Below, one piece after another: positions 40,741 through 49,201 of a stretch of 64,000 bases of DNA (position 1 is its first letter; each line of letters begins with the position of its first letter). The notes under the pieces are model-generated. The model searched no databases, was not told where the DNA came from, and saw only the letters and a program-made list of their open reading frames with translations. The position numbers and the translations under genes were made by a program. Source of the stretch: Flavimaribacter sediminis (GTDB lineage: Bacteria; Pseudomonadota; Alphaproteobacteria; Rhizobiales; Rhizobiaceae); contig NZ_JAICBX010000001.1 in the NCBI RefSeq assembly GCF_019492055.1, forward strand, positions 434,001 to 498,000. Direction: 5' to 3'.

Positions 40741-41513
40741 CCGTCTATTTCATCGGAGCGGGTCCGGGTGCGCCGGATCTCATTACCGTTCGCGGCCTGC
40801 GACTGGTCGAGCGCTGTCCGGTCTGTCTCTATGCCGGTTCTCTGGTTCCTGCAGAGATCGTCGCGGCGGCGCCTCCGGAAGCGAGGGTCATGGATACGGC
40901 GCCGATGCATCTTGACCAGATCATGGAAGAGATAACGCAAGCCCAAGCGCAAGGCCAGGACGTTGCCCGCGTACATTCCGGAGATCCCTCCATCTATGGA
41001 GCGATTGCCGAGCAGATGCGCCGTCTCGATGATCTGGAGATCGATTACGAGGTCGTGCCGGGCGTGCCGGCGTTCGCCGGCGTCGCGGCAAAACTGAAAA
41101 CCGAGCTGACCCTGCCGGAAATCGCCCAGACTGTGATTCTCACACGCACCGGCATGAAGGCGTCGTCCATGCCGGAAAGAGAGACTCTGGAAATTCTCGG
41201 CCAGTCCGGCGCGACGCTGGCGATCCATCTTTCCATCCGAAACATGGATTACATCCGCGAAGCACTGGCGCCGCATTATGGCGAAGACTGCCCGGTGGTG
41301 GTCGCCTATCGGGCGACTTGGCCGGACGAACTCTACATCCGCACGACGCTCGCGGAGATGAAGGCGCAGGTGCGAAAGGCGAAACTTACGCGCACGGCGT
41401 TGATCATGGTGGGTCCGGTACTGGGTGAGGCTCAGTTTCGTGATTCTTCGCTCTACGATCAGGAATTCACCCATGTGCTGCGCAACGCAGGCAAGAAGAA
41501 GCTGAGAGCCTAG
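40737..41513 (+). CDS. cobM: Precorrin-4 C11-methyltransferase
   Basis: A 258-residue tetrapyrrole methylase with FIGAGPGAPDLITVRGLRL, ARVHSGDPSIYGAIAEQM and the YEVVPGVPAFAGVAAKL segment. It methylates C11 of precorrin-4 (CobM/CbiF). ATG 40737 overlaps the previous stop. Its TAG stop lies in the tetranucleotide CTAG that also encodes the stop of the convergent cobK. Confidence 0.95.
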   Translation: MTVYFIGAGPGAPDLITVRGLRLVERCPVCLYAGSLVPAEIVAAAPPEARVMDTAPMHLDQIMEEITQAQAQGQDVARVHSGDPSIYGAIAEQMRRLDDLEIDYEVVPGVPAFAGVAAKLKTELTLPEIAQTVILTRTGMKASSMPERETLEILGQSGATLAIHLSIRNMDYIREALAPHYGEDCPVVVAYRATWPDELYIRTTLAEMKAQVRKAKLTRTALIMVGPVLGEAQFRDSSLYDQEFTHVLRNAGKKKLRA

Positions 41514-42271
41514 TCGATGGCCGAAAGCAACGCGTCCACCGTTGCGAAAGTCGCCCCGGGCTGCGGGACGGGCCGCGCAATCATGATGACAGGAATTCCA
41601 AGCTCGCGCGCAGCCTGGATCTTTTCGTACGAACCGCCGCCTGAGTTCCGTGAAACGATGCAAGTCACCGAACGTGATCTGAAGAGTTCGATCTCATCCG
41701 CGACTGTGTCGCCGGGGCGTCCGATGACCAACTCGCAAGAGGCAAGCGGCGGAGCTTGCCTCGGTCGATCCACCATACGCACGATGAAATGCGCGTCGGC
41801 CCGCTCTGCGAATGCGCCGATGTGCTGGCTGCCCAGCGCCAGGAAAGCGCGCCCGCCTTCGGGGACTGCCAATGCGGCTTCGTTGAGCCCGCCGACTTCG
41901 ACCCAGCGATCGTCGGTCCGGCGCTCCCATGCGGGACGCAGCAGCGTAAGTAGGGATATCCCGATGCGGCTGGCGGCTTCTACGGCGTGCAGCGACATGG
42001 TTTCGGCAAATGGATGCGTTGCATCGATCACTGTGTCTATCCCTTCATCTCGGAGAAACGTCGCTAATCCTTCCACCCCGCCAAAACCGCCTATGCGCCA
42101 TTCGCCGGCGCCGGTCAGCGGCTTCATTGTGCGTCCGGCCAATGACGAGACAACCCGCAAACCCTCTCTTCGGCAAAGCTGCTCGGCCAGGTTGGAGGCT
42201 TCCCGCGTTCCACCCAGTATCAAGATCGCTCTAGGGCGTTCGGGCAAGGATCTTTCCTTCCCGGTCGACAA
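41510..42271 (-). CDS. cobK: Precorrin-6A reductase
   Basis: A 253-residue CobK/CbiJ reductase. AILILGGTREASNLAEQL is the NADPH-binding start, followed by TVIDATHPFAETMSLHAVEA and CIVSRNSGGGSYEKIQAARELGIPVIMIARP. It reduces the macrocycle before the last methylations. The start is uncertain because no ATG precedes the conserved region; TTG 42271 gives the longest frame and overlaps the end of cbiD by 41 bases. It is transcribed opposite to the upstream run. Confidence 0.9.
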   Translation of the reverse strand: MSTGKERSLPERPRAILILGGTREASNLAEQLCRREGLRVVSSLAGRTMKPLTGAGEWRIGGFGGVEGLATFLRDEGIDTVIDATHPFAETMSLHAVEAASRIGISLLTLLRPAWERRTDDRWVEVGGLNEAALAVPEGGRAFLALGSQHIGAFAERADAHFIVRMVDRPRQAPPLASCELVIGRPGDTVADEIELFRSRSVTCIVSRNSGGGSYEKIQAARELGIPVIMIARPVPQPGATFATVDALLSAID

Positions 42272-43346
42272 TGATCACGTCGACGTCGATGGATGCGCCG
42301 CGCAGGGTCGCAAGCGCCGTTTCGCGCGCTTTTTCGGCGATTGGCGCGGCAAGGTCGACTTTATTTTGATGTGCGATTTCAAGGGCTTCTTTCGCAGTGT
42401 TGGCGTTCTGAATCCTGTCCTTCAGACTTTGATTCAACCCGGCGTCGACTGCGATTTCCGACAGGAACTGCATATCAACTTGGCTGCGGCTCGAATGCAG
42501 GTCGAGCGCGCCGCGGGCAAGCTTGGCAAGCTTCGCGAAACCGCCGGCGATCGTCACCCTTGGGATCGGATGTTTGCGCAGATATTTCAGAAGCCCTCCC
42601 GCGAAATCGCCCATGTCCAGCATGGCGATATCCGGCAGATCGCTATACACTACCCTGGCGGCGTCCTCCGAGGTCGAGCCGGTTGTTCCGATGACATGAG
42701 TCAAACCGGCGGCGCGGGCGACGTCGACGCCGCGGTGGATGGAGTGAATCCACGCGGAACAGGAGAACGGCTGGACGATGCCTGTCGTACCCAGGATCGA
42801 CAGACCATCGACAATGCCCAGCCGCGGGTTCCAGGTTTTTTGCGCCAGCGCTTTGCCTTCCGGGATCGAGATGGTGACCTCGAGATCCGCCGGCAAATCG
42901 TGTTCGAAACAAAGCTCTTCGACAACGCCGCGTATCATGCGTCGGGGCACGGGATTGATCGCCGGTTCGCCGACGGCCACCGGAAGCCCTGCCAGGGTGA
43001 CCGTGCCTACGCCGTCGCCAGCCAAGAAGCAAACGCCGCTGTCTGGCGGCAGGAGCCGAACGCTGGCGATGACCGTCGCCCCGTGTGTGACATCCGGATC
43101 GTCGCCGGCGTCCTTGATAATACCCGCAGACGCATAGCCGTCTCCCAGGCTTTCGAAGGCGAGCGTGAATTCGGGTTGCTGCCCCTTTGGCAGCGTGATC
43201 GATACGGGATCGGGGAATTCGCCTGTGAGCAGAGCGGTGAGCGCCGCCTTTGCGGCTGCGGTCGCGCATGCGCCTGTTGTCCAGCCGCGTCTGAGCGGCG
43301 GGCCGTTGTCGACGCTATTGTCATTGTCCGCCAATCCGCGTTTCAT
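42231..43346 (-). CDS. cbiD: Cobalt-precorrin-5B (C1)-methyltransferase
   Basis: A 371-residue CbiD protein with RRGWTTGACATAAAKAALTAL at the N-terminus, then GTTGIVQPFSCSAWIHSI and MGDFAGGLLKYLRKHPI. CbiD methylates C1 in the anaerobic route and replaces CobF of the aerobic one. ATG 43346 is the natural start, with only 58 bases to the divergent cobA. It is followed by the overlapping cobK on the same strand. Confidence 0.93.
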   Translation of the reverse strand: MKRGLADNDNSVDNGPPLRRGWTTGACATAAAKAALTALLTGEFPDPVSITLPKGQQPEFTLAFESLGDGYASAGIIKDAGDDPDVTHGATVIASVRLLPPDSGVCFLAGDGVGTVTLAGLPVAVGEPAINPVPRRMIRGVVEELCFEHDLPADLEVTISIPEGKALAQKTWNPRLGIVDGLSILGTTGIVQPFSCSAWIHSIHRGVDVARAAGLTHVIGTTGSTSEDAARVVYSDLPDIAMLDMGDFAGGLLKYLRKHPIPRVTIAGGFAKLAKLARGALDLHSSRSQVDMQFLSEIAVDAGLNQSLKDRIQNANTAKEALEIAHQNKVDLAAPIAEKARETALATLRGASIDVDVIIVDREGKILARTP

Positions 43347-43404
43347 ACTGGCGTTATAGGTTACACTGCGACGGCGGGAAAGGTGCAGGAATACGGAGAC
43401 TGCA

Positions 43405-44193
43405 ATGGATGAATGGCTACCGCATCTTCCCGTCATGGAAGCGGGAACCGTCTGGTTGGCCGGCGCGGGGCCTGGTGATCCGGGTTTGCTGACGATGCAT
43501 GCGGTCAACGCTATCCGGCAGGCCGACGACATCGTCTATGACGCTCTCGTCAATGCTGATTGTCTCAGGCTTGCGCGGTCCGACGCGACCCTGGAATACG
43601 CAGGCAAGCGCGGCGGCAAGCCGTCGGCCAGACAGGCTGACATCTCGCTGCGTCTGGTGGAGCTCGCAGGGCAGGGCAAGAAGGTGCTGCGTCTCAAGGG
43701 CGGCGATCCTTTTGTGTTCGGGCGCGGCGGCGAGGAAGTTTTGACACTCGTCAGGCACAACATTCCGTTTCGCATCATTCCGGGCGTCACGGCCGGGATT
43801 GGCGGTCTCGCCTATGCGGGCATTCCGGTGACGCATCGCGAAGTCAATCACGCCGTGACATTCCTGACAGGACATGATTCCAGCGGCGTCGTTCCGGACA
43901 GGATCGACTGGGAAAGCGTTGCCAAAGGTTCTCCGGTCATCGTCATGTACATGGCCATGAAACATATCGGACCGATCGCGAACCACCTGATAGCGGCAGG
44001 CCGCTCCAGGGACGAGAAGGTCGCGGTTGTTTGCAATGCGACGACAGCGCAGCAACAGGTTGTTGAAACCACGCTGGCGCAGGCGGAAGAAGACATTGCG
44101 CTCGCCGGGTTGTCGCCGCCTGCCGTCGTCGTGGTCGGCGCGGTTGTCGGCTTCCGTGACATGATGAAGTGGCTGGGTAAAGGCGCGACCTGA
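43405..44193 (+). CDS. cobA: Uroporphyrinogen-III C-methyltransferase
   Basis: A 262-residue SUMT enzyme, the single-domain form without CysG fusion. Hallmarks are VWLAGAGPGDPGLLTMHAV, VYDALVN, RLKGGDPFVFGRGGEE and IPGVTAGIGGLAYAGIPVTHRE. It makes precorrin-2 from uroporphyrinogen III and so feeds the whole corrin path. GGAG lies seven bases upstream of the ATG. It is divergent from cbiD and overlaps cobB by one base. Confidence 0.95.
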   Translation: MDEWLPHLPVMEAGTVWLAGAGPGDPGLLTMHAVNAIRQADDIVYDALVNADCLRLARSDATLEYAGKRGGKPSARQADISLRLVELAGQGKKVLRLKGGDPFVFGRGGEEVLTLVRHNIPFRIIPGVTAGIGGLAYAGIPVTHREVNHAVTFLTGHDSSGVVPDRIDWESVAKGSPVIVMYMAMKHIGPIANHLIAAGRSRDEKVAVVCNATTAQQQVVETTLAQAEEDIALAGLSPPAVVVVGAVVGFRDMMKWLGKGAT

Positions 44194-45494
44194 TGGCCGG
44201 GCTTCTTATCGCCGCCCCCATGTCGGGTTCCGGCAAAACGACGTTTACGCTTGGCTTGCTCAGGGCATTTAAACGAGATGGCGTTGCAATTGCCCCCGGC
44301 AAGGCCGGTCCGGATTATATCGATCCAGCGTTCCATGCAGCGGCCAGCGGCGAGCCATGCCTCAACTACGATTCATGGGCGATGCGTCGCGATTTGCTGG
44401 AGGCGCAGGCCGGCGCGGCGGTCGCCAAGGGCAGGTTGCTCGTGATCGAGGCGATGATGGGGCTCTTCGACGGAGCCGCCGACGGCAGCGGCTCGGCCGG
44501 CGATCTTGCCGCATTATTGCGTCTGCCGGTCGTCTTCGTGGTCGATTGCGGTCGAATGTCTCATTCGATCGCGGCGCTCGTCGACGGTTTCGCACAACAT
44601 CGCGCCGAGGTGATGATAGGCGGCGTAATCCTCAACAATGTCGCAAGTCCCAGGCACGAAACGATGCTGAGACAGGCGCTCCAAGCCATCGGCATGGATG
44701 TGTTCGGGGTTATCCCAAGGGATTCAAGGCTCGAACTGCCTGAAAGGCATCTTGGACTGGTGCAGGCCGGCGAACATGTTTCGCTCGAAACATTCATCGA
44801 GCACGCGGCCGATTTGGTCCACGCGAATTGCGACCTGAATGCGCTGCGCGCTGCGGGTGGAAGTCTCGGCGCGTCGCCGTCGGAAACCGCGACCGACCGC
44901 CTGCCGCCGCCAGGTCAGCGCGTGGCCATTGCGCGCGATGACGCCTTTGCCTTTACCTATGCCCATATCCTTGACGGGTGGCGCAGGCAGGGCGCCGAAT
45001 TAGCGTTCTTTTCTCCGCTCGCCGACGAGGCCCCGGATGAGACTGCCGACGCGATTTATCTTCCGGGCGGCTATCCGGAACTGCACGCGGGACGCCTTGT
45101 CGCCGCAGGCCGGTTTCGTGAAGGCGTCCGCCGGGCCGCGACACAGGGTCGAAAAGTCTATGGAGAGTGCGGAGGCTATATGGCGCTCGGCGAAGCCCTG
45201 ATCGATGCAGAAGGAGAAAGCCATGCCATGCTCGGGCTTCTTCCGCTCGTCACCAGTTTCGCCGAACGCAGACTGCATCTTGGCTATCGACGTATCAAAC
45301 CGCTTTCGGATTTCTTTGAGGCGTCGATGACGGCACACGAGTTCCACTACGCAACGATCGTGTCGGAAGCCGAAGACGGCCGCCTGTTTGAGACGACGGA
45401 CGCGCTTGGCGTGGAACTCGGTCGTTGCGGGTTACGGCGTGCCAGCGTTGCAGGGTCTTTCATGCACATCATAGACATGGTGGAAACGCAATGA
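44193..45494 (+). CDS. cobB: Cobyrinate / hydrogenobyrinate a,c-diamide synthase
   Basis: A 433-residue amidase with an N-terminal ATP-binding domain (LLIAAPMSGSGKTTFTLGLLRAF) and C-terminal glutaminase (AIYLPGGYPELHAGRL, then KVYGECGGYMALGEAL with the nucleophile Cys). It amidates the a and c side chains. In the aerobic route the product goes to CobN; in the anaerobic route cobalt is already present. ATGA overlap couples it to the next gene. Confidence 0.95.
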   Translation: MAGLLIAAPMSGSGKTTFTLGLLRAFKRDGVAIAPGKAGPDYIDPAFHAAASGEPCLNYDSWAMRRDLLEAQAGAAVAKGRLLVIEAMMGLFDGAADGSGSAGDLAALLRLPVVFVVDCGRMSHSIAALVDGFAQHRAEVMIGGVILNNVASPRHETMLRQALQAIGMDVFGVIPRDSRLELPERHLGLVQAGEHVSLETFIEHAADLVHANCDLNALRAAGGSLGASPSETATDRLPPPGQRVAIARDDAFAFTYAHILDGWRRQGAELAFFSPLADEAPDETADAIYLPGGYPELHAGRLVAAGRFREGVRRAATQGRKVYGECGGYMALGEALIDAEGESHAMLGLLPLVTSFAERRLHLGYRRIKPLSDFFEASMTAHEFHYATIVSEAEDGRLFETTDALGVELGRCGLRRASVAGSFMHIIDMVETQ

Positions 45495-46501
45495 AGGCGG
45501 CGACTGTCGAACATGGCGGCGGGCTTTTTGCAGCTTCCCGGCTTTATGGCGGCGCTCCGTCGGACTGGCTGGATCTGTCGACCGGCGTCAATCCGGTTCC
45601 AGCGCCGCTGCCTGCGATTTCACCAGATGTGTGGAACCGGCTTCCTGATGACGATCTCATGCATGAAGCCTGCAATAGCGCGGCGCGGTATTTCGGTCTT
45701 CCGCCGGGCAAGACGCCGTTGGCCGCGCCTGGGTCGCAGAGCGTTATCCAGCGCCTTGGGCTTCTGGGGCGGGGCAAGGTCGCGATACTGGGACCAACCT
45801 ATGCGGAATACGAGCGCTGCTTTGTCCGTTCCGGCAATCCGGTCGCGATTGCGCCGTCGCCGGACGCGCTTTCCGGAGACGAGCGCTTCGTCGTGGTGGT
45901 CAATCCGAACAATCCGGACGGGCGCACGTTTCATCCGACGCAGCTTGAAGCCTTGGCCTCGGACCTTGTCCGACGCGACGGCTGTCTGATCGTGGACGAA
46001 GCCTTTTGCGATCTGTCGCCAGAGCTGAGCATGGCCCCTTACGCGTCGATCACAGATGGCGTCCTGGTGCTGAGATCCTTCGGCAAGTTTTTTGGTCTTG
46101 CCGGCCTCAGGCTCGGATTCGTCATCGCGCAGCAGTCGATCCTCGAGCGTTTCCGGAAAGCTTTAGGGCCATGGGCGGTGTCCGGACCGGCGTTGGCGAT
46201 CGCCGCCGCGATTTATGATGACGCCGAGCTCGTTCACAGGATTAGATCGGACATCCAAAAGCTTCGCGAAAAACTCGGAGACATACTCGTCGCTTGCGGA
46301 TTGGAAATTGTCGGCGGCGCCGATCTGTTTACGCTCGTTCGGCATGACCGCGCGGACCAGCTATTCGAGCGTCTCTGCGGACATCATATCCTCGTTCGCA
46401 AATTCGACTATGAACCGGAATGGTTGCGGATCGGCCTTCCGCGGGACGAGGCGGCGCGCTCCCGACTGCAATCCGCTCTGGCCGAAGCTCTGGGGATTTG
46501 A
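45491..46501 (+). CDS. cobC: CobC/CobD-type PLP enzyme (threonine-phosphate decarboxylase)
   Basis: A 336-residue class I/II aminotransferase-fold enzyme. The N-terminal EHGGGLFAASRLYGGAPSDWLDLSTGVNP is typical of CobC proteins. The PLP lysine is in RSFGKFFGLAGLRLGF, with VVNPNNPDGR and IVDEAFCDL nearby. It makes (R)-1-amino-2-propanol phosphate for the nucleotide loop. In Salmonella nomenclature it is CobD; in Pseudomonas it is CobC. ATG 45491 overlaps cobB's stop. Confidence 0.92.
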   Translation: MKAATVEHGGGLFAASRLYGGAPSDWLDLSTGVNPVPAPLPAISPDVWNRLPDDDLMHEACNSAARYFGLPPGKTPLAAPGSQSVIQRLGLLGRGKVAILGPTYAEYERCFVRSGNPVAIAPSPDALSGDERFVVVVNPNNPDGRTFHPTQLEALASDLVRRDGCLIVDEAFCDLSPELSMAPYASITDGVLVLRSFGKFFGLAGLRLGFVIAQQSILERFRKALGPWAVSGPALAIAAAIYDDAELVHRIRSDIQKLREKLGDILVACGLEIVGGADLFTLVRHDRADQLFERLCGHHILVRKFDYEPEWLRIGLPRDEAARSRLQSALAEALGI

Positions 46502-46508
46502 CTTCGAC

Positions 46509-47489
46509 ATGGCTACCCGCTTCCTCATCCTTGCGCTTGCTTTGGTCCTTGATCGCCTGATCGGCGACCCGGACTGGCTGTGGAGGCGATTGCCGCATCC
46601 GGTAGTCCTGTTCGGCAAGGCGATCGATCGCTGCGACGCCGATCTGAATGACGACGAAGACAGTGCAGAAACCCGTTGGAGGCACGGCGTTTTCGCGATC
46701 GCAATTTTGCTTGCCGCAAGCGCCTTTGTCGGTCTGGTGCTCACAGCCATATTCTACAGTCTCGGCGTTGCCGGCGTCATTCTGGAAATTGCGGCCCTTT
46801 CCATCTTCCTTGCTCAGAAAAGCCTGTCAGAGCATGTCGGAAGGGTCGCGAACGCCCTGCAATCCGGCGGATTGGATGAAGCCAGACGCGCGGTCTCGCA
46901 GATTGTCGGGCGCGATCCCGAGGGGCTCGATGCGCCGGCGATTGGTCGCGCAGCCATAGAAAGCCTCTCCGAGAATTTCTCGGACGGCGTGGTGGCTCCG
47001 GCTTTTTGGTATCTCATCCTCGGTCTTCCGGGACTACTCGCCTACAAGATGCTCAACACGGCGGATTCGATGATCGGTCACAAGGACGCACGACATTTGC
47101 ATTTCGGCCGAGCCGCCGCCCGGCTGGATGATGTCGCAAACTGGATTCCGGCCCGGATGTCAGCTGCTTTCCTCGTACTCTCGGCGGCGATCCGCCTTGG
47201 ACCGAAATCAGCACGCAGAGCGGCAGGCGCTGTTCTGCGCGACGCCGGATTGCATCGCTCCCCGAATGCCGGCTGGCCGGAAGCCGCCATGGCCGGCGCG
47301 CTGGGCGTCGCTCTGTCCGGTCCGCGCAGCTACGGGAAGACGCCCGTGATGGAGCCCTATCTGAATGCCAAGGGACGCGCCGACGTTGTTGTCGGCGATG
47401 TCGACTGTGCGTTGATGCTCTTTGGCTGGAGTTGCTCTCTGATGTTCCTTGTCGCGGCGCTTCCGACCTTTTGCGAAATGCTCGCCTGA
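46509..47489 (+). CDS. cbiB: Adenosylcobinamide-phosphate synthase (CbiB)
   Basis: A 326-residue membrane enzyme with LALALVLDRLIGDPDWLWRRLPHPVVLFGKAID at the N-terminus, SLSENFSDGVVAPAFWYLILGLPGL and KMLNTADSMIGHKDARHLHFGRAAARLDDVANWIPAR. It joins aminopropanol phosphate to cobyric acid. ATG 46509 lies seven bases after the previous stop; longer upstream forms of the frame overlap the aminotransferase and are not coding. It is the last gene of the cobalamin locus. In Pseudomonas nomenclature it is CobD. Confidence 0.95.
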   Translation: MATRFLILALALVLDRLIGDPDWLWRRLPHPVVLFGKAIDRCDADLNDDEDSAETRWRHGVFAIAILLAASAFVGLVLTAIFYSLGVAGVILEIAALSIFLAQKSLSEHVGRVANALQSGGLDEARRAVSQIVGRDPEGLDAPAIGRAAIESLSENFSDGVVAPAFWYLILGLPGLLAYKMLNTADSMIGHKDARHLHFGRAAARLDDVANWIPARMSAAFLVLSAAIRLGPKSARRAAGAVLRDAGLHRSPNAGWPEAAMAGALGVALSGPRSYGKTPVMEPYLNAKGRADVVVGDVDCALMLFGWSCSLMFLVAALPTFCEMLA

Positions 47490-47537
47490 CAGCCAAAGAC
47501 CGAAATTGTGACATATGCCACATTTCGAATAATTTAC

Positions 47538-47557
47538 CGGCTTTAGAAAGAAAGCCG
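47538..47557 (+). terminator. Possible terminator after cbiB
   Basis: CGGCTTT (47538-47544) and AAAGCCG (47551-47557) form a 7-bp stem with a six-base loop, followed by a T-rich but broken tail (TTACCTTTATT). It is 48 bases past the cbiB stop. The rest of 47490-47688 is AT-rich with no clear promoter. Confidence 0.45.
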
Positions 47558-47688
47558 TTACCTTTATTCGGTATTGGTTGTTATCTATTACTGTAAATAG
47601 GTGCAATAATAAGAAAAGATCTCGATGATATGCCTATCTGAGCGCATATCGAATAGTGAAAACTGATCAAGGAGCAGGGGGACTGCAA

Positions 47689-48120
47689 ATGTTCAGATAT
47701 GTGCTGGCGATCGTCGCCGGACTGGCCATTGTGCCTTTTCAAACAGCTATCGCCGGAGCAACAACGCTGATGGCGCAAGTAGATCTGTCCAGGCAGGAAA
47801 TGGTGGTCACCCACAGGGGGCAGGTCAAGTACCGCTGGAAAGTATCGACAGGTCGCGGTTCCTACCGCACGCCGACCGGATCATATAGCCCCAAATGGCT
47901 GTCGAAGTATCACAAGTCCCGCAAATACAACAACGCGCCGATGCCATACGCGATCTTCTTCCGTGGCGGTTACGCAGTGCACGGGACGAACGAGATCAGT
48001 CGCCTTGGACGCCCGGCGTCACACGGATGCGTGAGACTTGATCCAAAGAACGCGGCCACCCTCTTCTCCCTGGTGGAGCGCGAGGGGTTCAACAACACGC
48101 GGATCATCATCACTCAATAG
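47689..48120 (+). CDS. Small L,D-transpeptidase (YkuD/ErfK)
   Basis: A 143-residue exported enzyme: a signal peptide (MFRYVLAIVAGLAIVPFQTAIA) then one YkuD domain with VDLSRQEMVVTHRG, GSYRTPTGSYSP, YAVHGTNEISRLGRPASHGCVRL (catalytic Cys in SHGC). This minimal form is common in rhizobia. An in-frame GTG at 47656 would add 11 residues before the signal peptide and is less likely. The 3' end overlaps that of lpxXL by 11 bases in convergent orientation. Confidence 0.88.
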   Translation: MFRYVLAIVAGLAIVPFQTAIAGATTLMAQVDLSRQEMVVTHRGQVKYRWKVSTGRGSYRTPTGSYSPKWLSKYHKSRKYNNAPMPYAIFFRGGYAVHGTNEISRLGRPASHGCVRLDPKNAATLFSLVEREGFNNTRIIITQ

Positions 48121-49201
48121 ACGGTTTTTTGCGACCTTGACCGCTCGGCCTGCGCGAATTCCGCATGCGGGCCGGGAGGGGCTGGCCGGGTTTGCGGCGG
48201 CGCACATGCACCGGCCACTGCCCGTTCTTCTCGAAATATTTCCTGGCGCGCGCGAGCTGCTGTGGGTCGATACGAAATCCTCTCGGATCGCCCCAGCGAT
48301 CGTGGAACCACATCCACTGTCCGGGATATTCCCTGATCCAGCTCTCGACCTTGTCGTTTACGATCTGCGACGCCGCCTGGACATCGACATTTCCGTCGCT
48401 GTCCCTTGGCATGGTGATCGGTTCCTCAATCTCGAGTCGGAAGCGATCATTCTCAATCCGGATGCATCGGGCCGGAAAGACCTCGCAGTCGAAATGACGC
48501 GCCAGCTTCGCCAGTAGCGGATTGGCGATTACATCGCGTCCGAAGAATTGCACTGTCGGGCCTTTTCGGAACTTCTGGTCGACGAGCAGTCCCACGCCTC
48601 GGTTTTCCTCCAGAACGCCAGCAAGATTCCAGGCGGCGCCTGCCCGCGACGGCACAAGGTTGCCCATATGCGTGCGACGGGCGGCCAGCAACTTGTTGGC
48701 GATGTATCGGTTGTTCGGCGGACGGAACAGGGCGGTGACGTTCAGGCCGTATCTGGCTGCGATCGCCGGCAGGAGTTCGAAATTGCCTGTATGCGCAGTA
48801 AACACGATAAACGGACGCGGACGTTCGACGAGATCGAGAAAACGATCGATGCCCTCGACCTCGATGAGGCCGCCCTGACCGGTGTCGATGCCGCTGTCGA
48901 TCAACTTGTCGATGAGGATATACTCCGCCATCAGGCGGGCCATGTTCCCCCACATGTCAAGCGCGATCGCCTCGCGTTCCTCTTCTGATTTTTCGGGAAA
49001 TGCGAGTTCCAAGTTTTGCAGGGCGAGTTTGTGCCTGTGTGTCCGCGGGCCGATCTTGCGCGCCATGTAATCTGTAAAACGGATTGCCTTGCGAGCAGGC
49101 AGCTTTTTCAGAATCCCGAGTGTCGCAAAGACCAACTGCGCAACCAGCCACTCCTGGATTTTAATAAGAGTGACAATCGATTGTCGGAGTGTTGGATTCA
49201 C
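48110..49201 (-). CDS. lpxXL: Lipid A very-long-chain acyltransferase LpxXL
   Basis: A 363-residue acyltransferase of the lauroyl/LpxL family, with an N-terminal membrane anchor (LIKIQEWLVAQLVFATLGIL) and the catalytic segment FIVFTAHTGNFELLPAI. Other motifs are LVDQKFRKGPTVQFFGR and the C-terminal QWMWFHDRWGD. LpxXL moves the 27-hydroxyoctacosanoate-type chain from AcpXL to lipid A. The C-terminal tail is long and basic. GTG 49201 overlaps the dehydrogenase stop. It is the last gene of the minus-strand XL locus. Confidence 0.92.
   Translation of the reverse strand: MNPTLRQSIVTLIKIQEWLVAQLVFATLGILKKLPARKAIRFTDYMARKIGPRTHRHKLALQNLELAFPEKSEEEREAIALDMWGNMARLMAEYILIDKLIDSGIDTGQGGLIEVEGIDRFLDLVERPRPFIVFTAHTGNFELLPAIAARYGLNVTALFRPPNNRYIANKLLAARRTHMGNLVPSRAGAAWNLAGVLEENRGVGLLVDQKFRKGPTVQFFGRDVIANPLLAKLARHFDCEVFPARCIRIENDRFRLEIEEPITMPRDSDGNVDVQAASQIVNDKVESWIREYPGQWMWFHDRWGDPRGFRIDPQQLARARKYFEKNGQWPVHVRRRKPGQPLPARMRNSRRPSGQGRKKPSIE

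Noticed and set aside
46215-46508. An N-terminal extension of the CbiB frame
   Set aside because: It overlaps the PLP enzyme gene and has Ser/Arg-rich shadow composition. ATG 46509 begins the conserved CbiB membrane segment.
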